Assembly (NCBI RefSeq): GCF_027484205.1
Contig: NZ_JAIXUB010000015.1
Coordinates: forward strand, 124,001-188,000
Length of the DNA: 64,000 nucleotides
Direction of reading: 5' to 3'
Source of the DNA: Flavobacterium sp.
GTDB taxonomy: Bacteria > Bacteroidota > Bacteroidia > Flavobacteriales > Flavobacteriaceae
The notes beneath the pieces are model-generated. The model was not told the origin of the DNA. It made no database searches and saw only the letters and a program-made list of their open reading frames with translations. Below are positions 8,901-18,362 of this stretch, one piece after another (within the stretch, counting starts at the first letter, position 1; every line of letters starts with the position of its first letter). A program made the translations under genes and the position numbers.

Positions 8901-9632
8901 ATGGAAAAGCTAATTTCTTATCCAATTTCGGTAATTTATTATTTGTGTTTTGGATTGTGTTTGGTAATTTTTCATCCAATTCAATGGATATGTTTCAATG
9001 TATTTGGATACCAAGCGCACAAAAAAAGCGTAGATTATCTTAATTTTTGTCTTGTAAAATGCACCAATTTGCTTGGAACTTGGTTTCAATTTAGAAACAT
9101 TAATAAAATCCCTAAAGGTGTTCCCATAATTTTTGTGGCTAACCATCAAAGTATGTATGATATTATAGGGATGATTTGGTATTTAAGAAAATTTCATGCA
9201 AAATTTGTAAGCAAAAAAGAGTTGGGAAAAGGAATTCCAAGTGTTTCCTATAATTTGAGACATGGAGGTTCTGTATTAATTGATAGAAAAGATCCTAAAC
9301 AAGCTATTCCTACTATTAAAGGTTTGTCAGAATATATTGAAACGCACAAACGATCGGCAGTAATTTTTCCTGAAGGAACTAGAAGTAAAGACGGAAAACC
9401 AAAAGAATTCGCACAAAGTGGATTGAAAATATTATGTAAATATGCGCCTTCTGCCTATGTTGTCCCAATTTCTATAAATAATTCATGGAAAATGGTTAAA
9501 TTTGGTGCTTTCCCAATGGGTTTAGGAAATCGATTAGAATTTATCATTCACGAACCAATGGCGGTAAAAGATTTTTCATTTGAAGAATTAATGGAAAAAA
9601 CAGAAAAAGCGGTTGTTCAATCGTTAAAATAA
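8901..9632 (+). CDS. PlsC-type lysophospholipid acyltransferase
   Basis: A 243-residue acyltransferase. Two N-terminal hydrophobic stretches (about 8-30) are followed by the HX4D motif NHQSMYD (His82, Asp87), the arginine block VLIDRKDP, and [10 protein letters not shown] near residue 155. It most likely acylates 1-acyl-glycerol-3-phosphate at the inner membrane. The acyl-ACP desaturase starts 49 bases downstream on the same strand, so membrane-lipid acylation and unsaturation may be co-expressed. It is a second PlsC family member beside 4229-4966, and the division of labour is unknown. Confidence 0.88.
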   Translation: MEKLISYPISVIYYLCFGLCLVIFHPIQWICFNVFGYQAHKKSVDYLNFCLVKCTNLLGTWFQFRNINKIPKGVPIIFVANHQSMYDIIGMIWYLRKFHAKFVSKKELGKGIPSVSYNLRHGGSVLIDRKDPKQAIPTIKGLSEYIETHKRSAVIFPEGTRSKDGKPKEFAQSGLKILCKYAPSAYVVPISINNSWKMVKFGAFPMGLGNRLEFIIHEPMAVKDFSFEELMEKTEKAVVQSLK

Positions 9633-9681
9633 TAATCAGATTTTATTTTGTCTCAAATCTAAAGTCTACAATATAAATAAA

Positions 9682-10671
9682 ATGTCAATAAAAAACATGC
9701 GTCTAGAAGTGATGCAATTTCTAGAAAATAAGGTTGATGATTTCGTTGATCAGTTTTTAATTCCAGTTGAAAAAATATGGCAACCTTCTGATTTTTTACC
9801 AGATTCTCAAAGCGACAATTTCTTTGAAGAAGTAAAAGAATTGCAAGAAATTGCTAAAGATTTACCTTATGATTTTTGGGTAGCCATGGTAGGCGATACG
9901 ATTACTGAGGAAGCGCTTCCAACCTACGAATCATGGTTGATGGAAGTAGAAGGTGTTGATAACGAAGGTAGAAATGGTTGGTCAAAATGGGTTCGTCAAT
10001 GGACTGGTGAAGAAAATCGTCACGGAGATTTATTAAATAAATATCTTTATTTATCAGGAAGAGTGAACATGCGTGAAGTTGAAATTACTACGCAACATCT
10101 AATAAATGATGGTTTTGATATTGGTACTGGAAAAGATCCATATAAGAACTTTGTTTATACTAGTTTTCAAGAATTAGCAACTTATGTTTCTCACAACAGA
10201 GTTTCTCAAATTGCAAAAGATTTTGGTGATAAAAAACTTTCAAAAGCTTGCAAAATGATTGCTGGTGATGAAATGCGTCATCATCATGCTTATTCAGAAT
10301 TTATCAATCAAATTTTTAAAGTTGATCCTTCCGAAATGATGTTAGCGTTTCAATACATGATGAAACAAAAAATCACAATGCCAGCTCATTTCTTGAGAGA
10401 ATCAGGACAATCTATAAGTACCGCTTTTAATCAATTTTCTGATTCAGCACAAAAATTGGGAGTTTACACAGCTAACGATTATGTAGAGATTATGCAGAAA
10501 TTATTAGACAAATGGCGCATAGATAAAATTACAGGATTAACAGATGAAGCAGAGAAAGCAAGAGATTATTTAATGAAGTTACCAGCAAGAATGGCTAAAA
10601 TTTCTGAAAGATTGACTTTACCTGATGAAACTTACATTTTTAAATGGGTACAACCGGCTTTAGTGAAATAG
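9682..10671 (+). CDS. Acyl-[acyl-carrier-protein] desaturase
   Basis: Soluble di-iron desaturase that inserts a cis double bond into acyl-ACP, using O2 and reduced ferredoxin. It has 329 residues, matching the FA_desaturase_2 family. The two iron-binding signatures are EENRH (110-114) and DEMRH (196-200). Its position behind a PlsC-type gene supports a role in membrane unsaturated fatty acids. A weak hairpin terminator follows the stop. Confidence 0.93.
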   Translation: MSIKNMRLEVMQFLENKVDDFVDQFLIPVEKIWQPSDFLPDSQSDNFFEEVKELQEIAKDLPYDFWVAMVGDTITEEALPTYESWLMEVEGVDNEGRNGWSKWVRQWTGEENRHGDLLNKYLYLSGRVNMREVEITTQHLINDGFDIGTGKDPYKNFVYTSFQELATYVSHNRVSQIAKDFGDKKLSKACKMIAGDEMRHHHAYSEFINQIFKVDPSEMMLAFQYMMKQKITMPAHFLRESGQSISTAFNQFSDSAQKLGVYTANDYVEIMQKLLDKWRIDKITGLTDEAEKARDYLMKLPARMAKISERLTLPDETYIFKWVQPALVK

Positions 10672-10703
10672 ATAGAAAATAGATAAAAAAACATAGAAAA
10701 CAG

Positions 10704-10732
10704 ATGTTGTCTTGAGACTTTCGAGGCAACAT
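10704..10732 (+). terminator. Terminator hairpin after the desaturase
   Basis: ATGTTGTCTTGA pairs with TCGAGGCAACAT (including G-U pairs) around a 5-base loop, followed by TTTTAAT. The T run is short, so this could equally be a repeat-derived hairpin. Confidence 0.55.
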
Positions 10733-10755
10733 TTTTAATATAAAATAATACAAAA

Positions 10756-11412
10756 GTGAGTTTAATAGATAACACGATTTTATTTGTAAAGCAAAAACTC
10801 GAAAATGCTGAAGCTGGTCACGATTGGTTTCATATAGAAAGAGTTTACAAAAATGCTTTGTTAATTGCTCAAGATGAAGTTTGTGATATTCAAATCGTGA
10901 AACTTGGAGCACTTCTTCATGATATTGCTGATAGTAAATTCTATCCCGACGCTTCGGGAGGTGACGAAACCGTTGGTCCTAAAGTGGCTCGTGAATTTTT
11001 AGAATCGCAAAAAGTACAAGAAGAAATTATTATTCACGTTATAAATATTATCGAAAATATTTCTTTCAAAGGTGGAAATTTTGAAAAGAAATTTAACTCA
11101 ATTGAATTAGAAATTGTTCAAGATGCCGATAGATTAGATGCTATTGGTGCTATTGGAATTGCAAGAACATTCAATTATGGTGGATATAAAAACAGACAAT
11201 TATATAATCCTGAAATTGCTCCTAAACTTAATATGAGCAAGGAAGAGTATAAAAAAAGTGAAGCACCAACAATCAATCATTTTTACGAAAAATTGTTGTT
11301 GCTAAAAGATAAAATGAATACCAAAAAAGGTAAAATTTTAGCGCAAGAAAGACATAAATTTATGGAATTATTCTTGGCTCAATTTTATGCTGAATGGGAT
11401 GGTGAAAAATAA
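10756..11412 (+). CDS. HD-domain metal-dependent phosphohydrolase
   Basis: A 218-residue HD hydrolase of the YedJ-like group. Metal ligands are visible as HDWFHIERV (about 22-30), LLHDIAD (about 54-60) and DADRLDAIGAIGIAR (about 123-137). The substrate is unknown; family members hydrolyse nucleotides or phosphoesters. The start is GTG at 10756, giving the expected N-terminus. The codons for YPDASGGD contain the palindrome TCCCGA-n4-TCGGGA, a repeat family seen elsewhere in the window. A strong bidirectional terminator follows. Confidence 0.87.
   Translation: MSLIDNTILFVKQKLENAEAGHDWFHIERVYKNALLIAQDEVCDIQIVKLGALLHDIADSKFYPDASGGDETVGPKVAREFLESQKVQEEIIIHVINIIENISFKGGNFEKKFNSIELEIVQDADRLDAIGAIGIARTFNYGGYKNRQLYNPEIAPKLNMSKEEYKKSEAPTINHFYEKLLLLKDKMNTKKGKILAQERHKFMELFLAQFYAEWDGEK
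10944..10959. repeat. TCCCGA-TCGGGA palindrome inside a coding gene
   Basis: TCCCGACGCTTCGGGA has two 6-base arms around CGCT and lies in frame in the HD hydrolase gene. The same arms occur at 21749-21766 and 22427-22442. Confidence 0.6.
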
Positions 11413-11440
11413 AAAGAGAACCAAATTGGTTCTCTTTTTT
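11411..11440. terminator. Bidirectional terminator between convergent genes
   Basis: AGAGAACC and GGTTCTCT pair around a 5-base AAATT loop, with an A run before and a T run after. It serves the HD hydrolase (plus) and the gene at 11444 (minus). Confidence 0.88.
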
Positions 11441-11443
11441 GCT

Positions 11444-13027
11444 TTATAAAGTAACTTTTAAAAGTTGTTTTTTCTTTCCTTTTCTACCAATAAAAATCAC
11501 AGAATTTCCTGTAATTGCACCATCAGAAACCATAAATGGAACATCGTTGTCTTTATCGTCTAAAATTTCTTGATAATCAAAATCTCCATTAGGATTGATT
11601 TTTATAACATTTAAATTTGATTTTTTTGTACTTGTTTGTCCAAATTGAATTCTATCGTTTTTTAATTTTTTTACTTTCTCACCTGTATTAATAAAGAAAT
11701 AAGTATCATTTCCTTTTAAAGTTGAAGTGTAAGAAATGTAAGAGTCATCACCTGATGTTGATTGTCTTTTGTTAATGTTTCTTGCCCAAGCAATATCACC
11801 ACTAGTGTTGATTTTTGCACTAACAATATCATCATAGTGATAAATAGTTCTTGTATAACCACCACCGTTCATTCCGTTAGAAACATATTGTGTTGTTATA
11901 TAAAATTCCTCAGCATTAAAAACAATTTCGTTAGTTGGAGTTATTAATATTTTTTTAAAAGATAAAAATTTCAATTCTTTATCCTTTTCTTTTCCATATT
12001 TGTCAATGATAAATTGCTCTGTAAAAGGATTAAATTTTGATTTTTTAATTGCTAAACTTTGAGGATCTAATTCAAAATAACTTATTCCTTTAAATCGACT
12101 ATCTTTTCTATCTGAATAAAAACCAATGCAAGTAACTCGATCTTCAAATATTATTGTTTTTAAAGAACTTGAAAAGTGCTCTTCTGTATCGAAAACTTGA
12201 GTTTTTTCGCTATCTTTTGTAATTCTTGTTAATTCGAATTGATATTTTCCACCTTCTTTTTTATTTTTCTTCTCGTCAGTATAAACTTTACCTAATATAT
12301 ATAATGTAGTACCATCTTTAGAAACATCGATGTTTTCGTATCTGAACTTTTTGTCTTTTATATCTCTTTTAAAAGTGTGATCTATTTTTTTATTAAGTGA
12401 TTTGTCAAATAAAAATAACTTGTGTGTTTCTGCGGATTTATCTTTTATATCTAATGTAATTGCAAAGGCACTTCTATCTTCATTAACAATCATGTTTGCG
12501 CCTGCATCTCCATCATAGTTTCTTGCTCCACTTCCAATTCCCATAAAACTAATTATTGGACTTCTTTGAATTTCTTCTGAGCTTACTCTAAACAATTCTT
12601 GAGAAGTAAAATTAAAATCATTTATATTAGATGACAATGCATTGCAAATGAATGCTTTATTTGATTTATCATACACATATTCTATTAATCTAATATTTTT
12701 ATCATCAAGAATTACGCCTAGAATATCTCCATAAGTTTTAGTTTTATCAGATTTTTTTTGTCTCATTTCATATTCATATTCTTTAATGAGTTTCATATTT
12801 GAATCGTAATGCTCAAAATAATATCCTGAACCCGATGAAAAAACACCACCTTGATAAGAACGAACAATTAAAATTCCGCCACTTCCATCGTCTTCAACAA
12901 GTATAATACTCGAGAATTTATATTCATCTTTAAAAACTTCACTTTTTACAACCGTAGTTGGAATTTCTTGAGCATTTGTAGAAAATGATAACAATGCAAA
13001 ACATGCAGATAATAGGATTTTTTTCAT
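11444..13027 (-). CDS. Secreted protein of unknown function
   Basis: A 527-residue protein with a clear Sec signal peptide (KKILLSACFALLSFSTNA, cut before Gln). The mature part alternates short beta strands and charged turns, consistent with a beta-propeller-like fold in the periplasm or at the surface, but no motif fixes a family. It ends in KGKKKQLLKVTL with no type IX sorting domain. The gene follows the enoyl-CoA hydratase by 33 bases on the same strand and may be co-transcribed with it. Confidence 0.78.
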   Translation of the reverse strand: MKKILLSACFALLSFSTNAQEIPTTVVKSEVFKDEYKFSSIILVEDDGSGGILIVRSYQGGVFSSGSGYYFEHYDSNMKLIKEYEYEMRQKKSDKTKTYGDILGVILDDKNIRLIEYVYDKSNKAFICNALSSNINDFNFTSQELFRVSSEEIQRSPIISFMGIGSGARNYDGDAGANMIVNEDRSAFAITLDIKDKSAETHKLFLFDKSLNKKIDHTFKRDIKDKKFRYENIDVSKDGTTLYILGKVYTDEKKNKKEGGKYQFELTRITKDSEKTQVFDTEEHFSSSLKTIIFEDRVTCIGFYSDRKDSRFKGISYFELDPQSLAIKKSKFNPFTEQFIIDKYGKEKDKELKFLSFKKILITPTNEIVFNAEEFYITTQYVSNGMNGGGYTRTIYHYDDIVSAKINTSGDIAWARNINKRQSTSGDDSYISYTSTLKGNDTYFFINTGEKVKKLKNDRIQFGQTSTKKSNLNVIKINPNGDFDYQEILDDKDNDVPFMVSDGAITGNSVIFIGRKGKKKQLLKVTL

Positions 13028-13060
13028 TAAAAATTAATTAGAGTTGTGAGATATTGTGTT

Positions 13061-13843
13061 TTAGTTTCCTTTAAATTCAGCTTTTCTTTTTTCTAAAAAA
13101 GCGGTTGTTCCTTCTTTAAAATCTTCTGTTCCGAAGCATTTTCCAAAGTTTTTAATTTCGGTTTTATAACCATCAACTCCGTCTTTGAAATTAGCATTTA
13201 TTGCTTTTATTGCAAATCCAATAGCTACAGGAGAATTACGCATAATTTTAGAAGCAATTCCTTTTGCAAATTCAATTAATTCTGCTTGAGGAACCACATG
13301 ATTTACTAATCCATAGGTTTTTGCAGTTTCGGCATCAATCATTCCTGCGGTCATTACTAATTCCATAGCACGACCTTTTCCTACTAGTTGAGGTAATCTT
13401 TGTGTTCCACCATAACCTGGAATTACACCTAGTGAAACTTCTGGTAAACCCATTTTTGCATTGTCTGAAGCTACTCTAAAATGACATGCCATTGCTAATT
13501 CTAATCCGCCACCAAGTGCAAATCCGTTGACAGCAGCAATAACAGGAGTTTTTAAATTTTCTACAAAATCGAATAACAATTCTTGTCCTTGTTGTGCTAA
13601 TTGCGCTCCTTCTTCTACAGAAAAATTAGCAAATTCAGAAATATCTGCGCCAGCAACAAATGCTTTTTCACCTTCTCCAGTTACAATAATAACTTTGGTA
13701 GCAGCATCAGCATCTAATGTTTCAAAAGCATTGTGCAATTCTTGAATGGTTGCCACATTTAACGCATTTAATTTTGACGGACGATTAATGGTAATTTGAC
13801 CAATTCCGTTTTCAGTAGTAATAAGTAGGTTTTCGAAGTTCAT
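13061..13843 (-). CDS. Enoyl-CoA hydratase/isomerase family protein
   Basis: A 260-residue crotonase-fold enzyme that probably hydrates trans-2-enoyl-CoA in fatty-acid oxidation. The oxyanion-hole segments are FVAGADISEF (about 67-76) and NGFALGGGLELAM (about 107-119). Both catalytic glutamates appear present: one in GGGLELAM and one in LPEVSLGVIPGYGGTQRLP. The upstream gap contains an inverted pair of dispersed repeats rather than an obvious promoter. Confidence 0.93.
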   Translation of the reverse strand: MNFENLLITTENGIGQITINRPSKLNALNVATIQELHNAFETLDADAATKVIIVTGEGEKAFVAGADISEFANFSVEEGAQLAQQGQELLFDFVENLKTPVIAAVNGFALGGGLELAMACHFRVASDNAKMGLPEVSLGVIPGYGGTQRLPQLVGKGRAMELVMTAGMIDAETAKTYGLVNHVVPQAELIEFAKGIASKIMRNSPVAIGFAIKAINANFKDGVDGYKTEIKNFGKCFGTEDFKEGTTAFLEKRKAEFKGN

Positions 13844-13864
13844 AGTTTTGGTTTTTTAGAAGCA

Positions 13865-13964
13865 CTTCGACAAGCTCAGTGTGACATTGTCTAAATAATT
13901 GGCTTTTCGTTATTAATTAAGATAAAGTTATATTTATGTCATTGTCAGTCTGAGCTTGTCGAAG
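13865..13964. repeat. Inverted pair of CTGAGCTTGTCGAAG repeats
   Basis: CTTCGACAAGCTCAG (13865-13879) and CTGAGCTTGTCGAAG (13950-13964) are exact reverse complements about 70 bases apart, with similarity extending to about 28 bases each. They could form a long hairpin. The same core occurs inside hemB (25805-25819) and, degraded, at 34708-34723. This accounts for most of the 135-base gap. Confidence 0.75.
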
Positions 13965-13978
13965 ACCTTTTTTAAAAT

Positions 13979-15451
13979 TTATTTTTCAATTATTGGAAGC
14001 GAAACCTTAAACGTTGTTCCTTTTCCATATTCGGTTTCAAATGTAATAGTTCCTTTGTAATTTTCTATAATGTTTTTGATAATTCCTAAACCTAATCCCA
14101 TTCCACTGGTTTTTGTGGTGAATTTTGGTTCGAAAATATGCTCAATGTATTCTAATTCAATACCAATTCCGTTGTCTTTTACAGTAATATTTACGTTGTT
14201 TTCCTCTCGTTTTACGGCAACCAAAATTGATTTTTCGGTTTGCTCTTCTGGAATGGCTTGAATAGCATTTTTAACCAAATTAGTTATAATTCTAATCAAT
14301 TGCGTTCGATCCATTATCGTGATAATTTCTTCTTCATCACTTTCAAATGTGATGTATTCCTCATTGAAAATATCTAATGAAAATTCAACCACTTCAACCA
14401 CATTTAGTGTTTCATTTTGTTGCGCTGGCATCGAAGCAAAATTTGAAAAAGCCGAAGCAACCGAAGTCATCGTATCAATTTGCTGAATCAATGTTTTGGT
14501 ATAATCGTTCAGTTTTTGTTTCAAATCAGGATCTTCTGGATTGAATTTTCTTTCAAAACTTTGAACTGTCAATCGCATTGGAGTTAGTGGATTTTTAATT
14601 TCGTGAGCTACTTGTTTTGCCATTTCGCGCCAAGCTTGTTCTCGTTCGCTTTGTGCTAGCATGGTGGCACTTTCTTCTAATTTGTCAACCATGGCATTGT
14701 ATGCTTTTATCAACGAATTAATCTCACGACTGTTCGCTTCAATTACGATTTTTTCGTTCTTTTGATTTAAACTCGTTTCGTTGATTTTATCGGAAATGGT
14801 TTTTAACGATTGCGTAATGTAGGATGCTAAAAAGTAAGCCAAGGCAAAAGCAATAATCAACATGAAAAAATACACTTGACTCAATCGAATTAAGAATTCT
14901 TGAATTTCATTTTCATAAAAACTATCGTCGTCAACATAAGGTAAATTCAGAATTCCTAGTGGTTTGAACTTATCATCTTTAATTTGAGTGTAAGAAGAAC
15001 GATTTTTAATTCCATCCACACTTTTAATATCGACATATCTTTTTTCGATAGAAGATTGCACTAATTTAATAATGTATTTTTGAATTGGAGGCGAAATACT
15101 ATCTACAGAAAAAGAAGCTTTAGAGGATTTTAAAAGATTTCCGTTCAAACTGTAAATGTTGATTTCAACATTATGAATATCTGAAAGTTCGTGAATTTTA
15201 TCTTTAAAAATTAAAGGCAGATTTTTTTCCGTTAACGGATAAGTGGTGTTAGATAAAATATAATTAATATGCTCTTTTACAGCATCTTCTTTACGTTCTA
15301 GACGTTCTTGATGGTAGTTTCGAGCTTCATTTTTAAACTGAATAACCGAAATCGAAGCCATCAAAATGGAAGCAATCAAAATCAATACAATCATCGATAG
15401 GAATATCCTAATTCGAAGTGATAGCATTGAAAATTTGAAGTTTTTAAACAT
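13979..15451 (-). CDS. Sensor histidine kinase (NtrY-like)
   Basis: A 490-residue membrane kinase. Membrane segments at about 13-35 and 191-213 flank a 150-residue periplasmic sensor domain. A HAMP region follows (about 214-265), then the H box AHEIKNPLTPMRL with phospho-acceptor His283, and an HATPase domain with VKNAIQAIPEE (N box), DNGIGI (G1) and GMGLGLGI (G2). No response regulator is adjacent, so it is an orphan in this window. The signal and partner are unknown. Confidence 0.9.
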   Translation of the reverse strand: MFKNFKFSMLSLRIRIFLSMIVLILIASILMASISVIQFKNEARNYHQERLERKEDAVKEHINYILSNTTYPLTEKNLPLIFKDKIHELSDIHNVEINIYSLNGNLLKSSKASFSVDSISPPIQKYIIKLVQSSIEKRYVDIKSVDGIKNRSSYTQIKDDKFKPLGILNLPYVDDDSFYENEIQEFLIRLSQVYFFMLIIAFALAYFLASYITQSLKTISDKINETSLNQKNEKIVIEANSREINSLIKAYNAMVDKLEESATMLAQSEREQAWREMAKQVAHEIKNPLTPMRLTVQSFERKFNPEDPDLKQKLNDYTKTLIQQIDTMTSVASAFSNFASMPAQQNETLNVVEVVEFSLDIFNEEYITFESDEEEIITIMDRTQLIRIITNLVKNAIQAIPEEQTEKSILVAVKREENNVNITVKDNGIGIELEYIEHIFEPKFTTKTSGMGLGLGIIKNIIENYKGTITFETEYGKGTTFKVSLPIIEK

Positions 15452-15501
15452 AGTATTCAGTTCTCAGTTTTAGTTTCAGTCTCAGCTATAAACTGAATAC
15501 T
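15452..15501. repeat. Intergenic inverted repeat (AGTATTCAGTT)
   Basis: AGTATTCAGTT at 15452-15462 and its exact reverse complement at 15491-15501 flank CAGT-rich spacer sequence. It fills the gap between hemJ and the kinase gene. It has no T run, so it looks like a dispersed intergenic repeat rather than a terminator. Confidence 0.55.
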
Positions 15502-15513
15502 GAACACTGCCAA

Positions 15514-16053
15514 CTATTTCCTTTCTCTTATTCTTTTATAAAATTTGAATCCAAGCATAATTAAAATCGAGAACACAAAAATTCCAATTACACCATAAAT
15601 CCAATTGAAAGCATTTTTTAAAATTACTAAAAAAACTACAGCAAATAAAATAATTGTGGCACCTTCATTCCAAAGGCGCATAAAATTAGAAGAATAGTTG
15701 AATTTGTCGTTTTGCAATTGCTTATAAATTTGATGACATTTTAGATGATACAAAAACAAGGCCAAAACAAATCCGAGTTTTACGTGCATCCAAGGCATTT
15801 GTAACCAAGCAGTCATCAAAATTAGTAACCAAATCGCAAAAAATGTTGCTAAAACCGCACTTGGCCAAGTAATAATATACCAAAGACGATACGTCATTAT
15901 TTTGTATTGGTTCAATAAAATTTCTCTTTCTGGAGAAGGTTTTTCATTGGCTTCAATTTGATAAACAAACAAACGAACAATATAAAATAATCCTGCAAAC
16001 CAAGTGATTACAAAAATTAAGTGAAGTGATTTTATATAGTTGTAGAGTTCCAT
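15514..16053 (-). CDS. hemJ: Protoporphyrinogen IX oxidase HemJ
   Basis: Oxidises protoporphyrinogen IX to protoporphyrin IX, the step before ferrochelatase. It has 179 residues, about four membrane segments, and the HemJ/UPF0093 pattern: His11 in SLHLIFVITWFAGLFY and WMHVKLGFVLALFLYHLKC. Its position two genes downstream of hemH supports the call. The start codon directly abuts the stop of the lipoprotein gene, so the two are probably translationally coupled. No HemG or HemY is visible in the window. Confidence 0.88.
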   Translation of the reverse strand: MELYNYIKSLHLIFVITWFAGLFYIVRLFVYQIEANEKPSPEREILLNQYKIMTYRLWYIITWPSAVLATFFAIWLLILMTAWLQMPWMHVKLGFVLALFLYHLKCHQIYKQLQNDKFNYSSNFMRLWNEGATIILFAVVFLVILKNAFNWIYGVIGIFVFSILIMLGFKFYKRIRERK

Positions 16054-16728
16054 TTATTGATCAATTTTGTTAATATCAGGAAAACAATCCAATGTAAATT
16101 TTGCAATTTTGTTTTGCAATTTTATTGAGCTGTTTTTTATCATTTCAGCTGCCATTTTTTTTCTAATTAGATTAGGTTTATTAAAATCATCAGTTTCATA
16201 GAATCCGCTGTAAGATATAATATCGGTCCAATTTGAATATCTAGTTTTACTCGTGTCAGAATCTAAGAAATTAAATAATTCTTCGGGAAATTTTTCAGCA
16301 TATTTTCTTGCTGGAACTCCTGGATATTCGGCTAAAGCGCCATCGGATATTTCAATTGTTTTATCTAAAATCCATCGATAATAAGATCTCAGATTTTTAT
16401 CATTTGTAGAGGATAATGCCAAAAGATTTTTGGTTAAATTGTCATCTGTTGGTCGGTATTTTCCATAATAAAATGCAATTGCCAAGGAGTCACAATTTTT
16501 GTTTTCAATGTAAAATTTTACTGGTTTTCCATCAATAGAATCGACTTCAATATTATGTGTTAAATTAAATCCTGCTTGATAACTATTAATAACTGAAGTT
16601 TCCTTTTCAGTGTTCTTTAGTGTTATTGAATCGAAAGTTTTACTTTCTAATTTTTTACTATCAGAATCTGTTTTCTTAGAACAAGAAAAAAGAATAAAAC
16701 TTAAAAGAATTAAAAAGTAAATTTTCAT
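16054..16728 (-). CDS. Lipoprotein between hemH and hemJ
   Basis: A 224-residue lipoprotein that I do not recognise. The signal peptide KIYFLILLSFILFSC ends in a lipobox. The mature part has paired aromatic and charged residues (FYIENKNCDSLAIAFYYGKYRP) and a mostly helical second half. I moved the start from 16758 to ATG 16728 because the longer form would overlap hemH and add MRISRKNRNS before the signal peptide. Its place between two haem genes suggests a shared transcript. A role in haem handling would be a guess. Confidence 0.78.
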   Translation of the reverse strand: MKIYFLILLSFILFSCSKKTDSDSKKLESKTFDSITLKNTEKETSVINSYQAGFNLTHNIEVDSIDGKPVKFYIENKNCDSLAIAFYYGKYRPTDDNLTKNLLALSSTNDKNLRSYYRWILDKTIEISDGALAEYPGVPARKYAEKFPEELFNFLDSDTSKTRYSNWTDIISYSGFYETDDFNKPNLIRKKMAAEMIKNSSIKLQNKIAKFTLDCFPDINKIDQ

Positions 16729-16735
16729 ACTGTTT

Positions 16736-17752
16736 CTATTTTTTCTTGAAATCCTCAATCCAATTCGCTACAACTCCACACCATTCATCATCATCATTCA
16801 TACATGGAACTGCCATAAACTCTTCACCACCATGATGTAAAAATTGTTCGTTGGCTTCCATGGCAATTTCTTCCAAAGTTTCTAAGCAATCAGCAACGAA
16901 TGCTGGAGTTACAACAGCTAATTTTTTAATTCCTTGTTCAGGCATTTTGTTGATTTCTACATCGGTATATGGCGTTAGCCATTTGTCACCTGCTAATCGA
17001 GATTGGAATGTTTGGCTGTATTTACCTTCCGGAATTCCTAATAATTTTACCACTTGTCTTGTCGTTTCATAACATTGATGACGATAGCAAAATTCATGTG
17101 CTGGCGAAGGTGTGCTACAACATGAACCATCAATAGCACAATGTGATTTGGTTACATCGGTTTTACGAATATGACGCTTTGGAATTCCGTGATATGAAAA
17201 CAATAAATGGTCATAATCGAATCCTTCAAGATGTTTTTTCATCGAGTTGGCTAATGCCTGAATATAATCGGGTTTGTTATAAAATGCCGGAACATTAGTA
17301 AAAGTCATTTCTGGAAAAAACTTCTGACGTAATTCTTCTGCCAAAACTACAATTGTAGTTGTCGAAGCCATTGCATGTTGCGGATATAAAGGCATTAACA
17401 TTACCTCCGTAACACCTTTGTCTTTCAATTCTTGCAAACCTTTTTGAATGGTCATTGTTCCATAACGCATTGCTAATGCCACAGGAACATCAACTAATTT
17501 CTGAACTTTTTGGTGCATTTTTTTAGAAAGCACAATTAAAGGAGAACCTTCACTGGTCCAAATTCTAGCATAAGCTTCTGCCGATTTTTTTGGTCGTGTT
17601 TGTAAAATGATACCTCTAACTAATAAGGCACGTAATAAAAACGGAACGTCAATTACATATTTATCCATTAAAAATTCATCTAAATACGGCTTAACGTCTT
17701 TAGCAGTTGGACTTTCAGGAGAACCTAAGTTTACAAGTAATACACCTTTCAT
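16736..17752 (-). CDS. hemH: Ferrochelatase
   Basis: Inserts Fe2+ into protoporphyrin IX to make haem. It has 338 residues. The N-terminus MKGVLLVNLGSPESP and the active-site motif SYHGIPKRH (about 186-194, His188) are typical. A Cys-rich insert (CAIDGSCC...CYRHQCYET, about 206-230) could be an Fe-S or metal site, as in some bacterial ferrochelatases. It leads the hemH-lipoprotein-hemJ group, with the lipoprotein starting 7 bases downstream. Confidence 0.96.
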   Translation of the reverse strand: MKGVLLVNLGSPESPTAKDVKPYLDEFLMDKYVIDVPFLLRALLVRGIILQTRPKKSAEAYARIWTSEGSPLIVLSKKMHQKVQKLVDVPVALAMRYGTMTIQKGLQELKDKGVTEVMLMPLYPQHAMASTTTIVVLAEELRQKFFPEMTFTNVPAFYNKPDYIQALANSMKKHLEGFDYDHLLFSYHGIPKRHIRKTDVTKSHCAIDGSCCSTPSPAHEFCYRHQCYETTRQVVKLLGIPEGKYSQTFQSRLAGDKWLTPYTDVEINKMPEQGIKKLAVVTPAFVADCLETLEEIAMEANEQFLHHGGEEFMAVPCMNDDDEWCGVVANWIEDFKKK

Positions 17753-17843
17753 AGTAAAATTTTATTTTTTTGTAAAAGTAAATTATTCTTACTTTTTACA
17801 TTTATGTTTATGTTTTTTTTATCGATTGTTTGATATACGAAAT

Positions 17844-18362
17844 TTATTTACATTGATATTTATTGAATATTTTTTCTAATTCTAAATTTGCGATTCCGCC
17901 ACTTTTTTGAATTTTTTTCTTTTCGTTATCTTCACCTATTAAATAATACATTTCACATCCAAAGCAGATTTTTAAAACACCAACGATTTTATTAGATTTT
18001 TTCAAAATTAAAATATTTCTATAATCTGGCGAACATGCAGTTGTATATGTTTCAGTGAAAGTTTCGTCGTTGAATAATTCTTTGAATGAATTTGTATCAG
18101 ATTTAGAAACTTTTTTAACTATGAATTTTGTAGAATTCAATTCAGAATAAAATAGTGAGTCTTCAAGTTTTTGAGGAAAATCACTTTCTATTATTTTAAT
18201 GTAATTTGTATCAGATTTTTCATTCAGTCTATTATGAAATTTGGAATAATAATTTTTATTAGCCGAATAATATTCAATTGAGTCAAAGTTTGAAAAAAAT
18301 GGTTCCTTTTTACATGAAGTAAAACATAAAATAACAGCGAATAATACAAGGATTTTTCTCAT
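17844..18362 (-). CDS. Lipoprotein co-transcribed with AraC-type regulator
   Basis: A 172-residue lipoprotein (RKILVLFAVILCFTSC, lipobox Cys17). The mature protein is charged, with CSPDYRNILILKK and a CFGCEMYYLIGED segment carrying two nearby cysteines. No family is recognised. Its ATG overlaps the stop of the AraC-type gene by 1 base (TAATG), so the two are translationally coupled and probably related in function. Confidence 0.8.
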   Translation of the reverse strand: MRKILVLFAVILCFTSCKKEPFFSNFDSIEYYSANKNYYSKFHNRLNEKSDTNYIKIIESDFPQKLEDSLFYSELNSTKFIVKKVSKSDTNSFKELFNDETFTETYTTACSPDYRNILILKKSNKIVGVLKICFGCEMYYLIGEDNEKKKIQKSGGIANLELEKIFNKYQCK

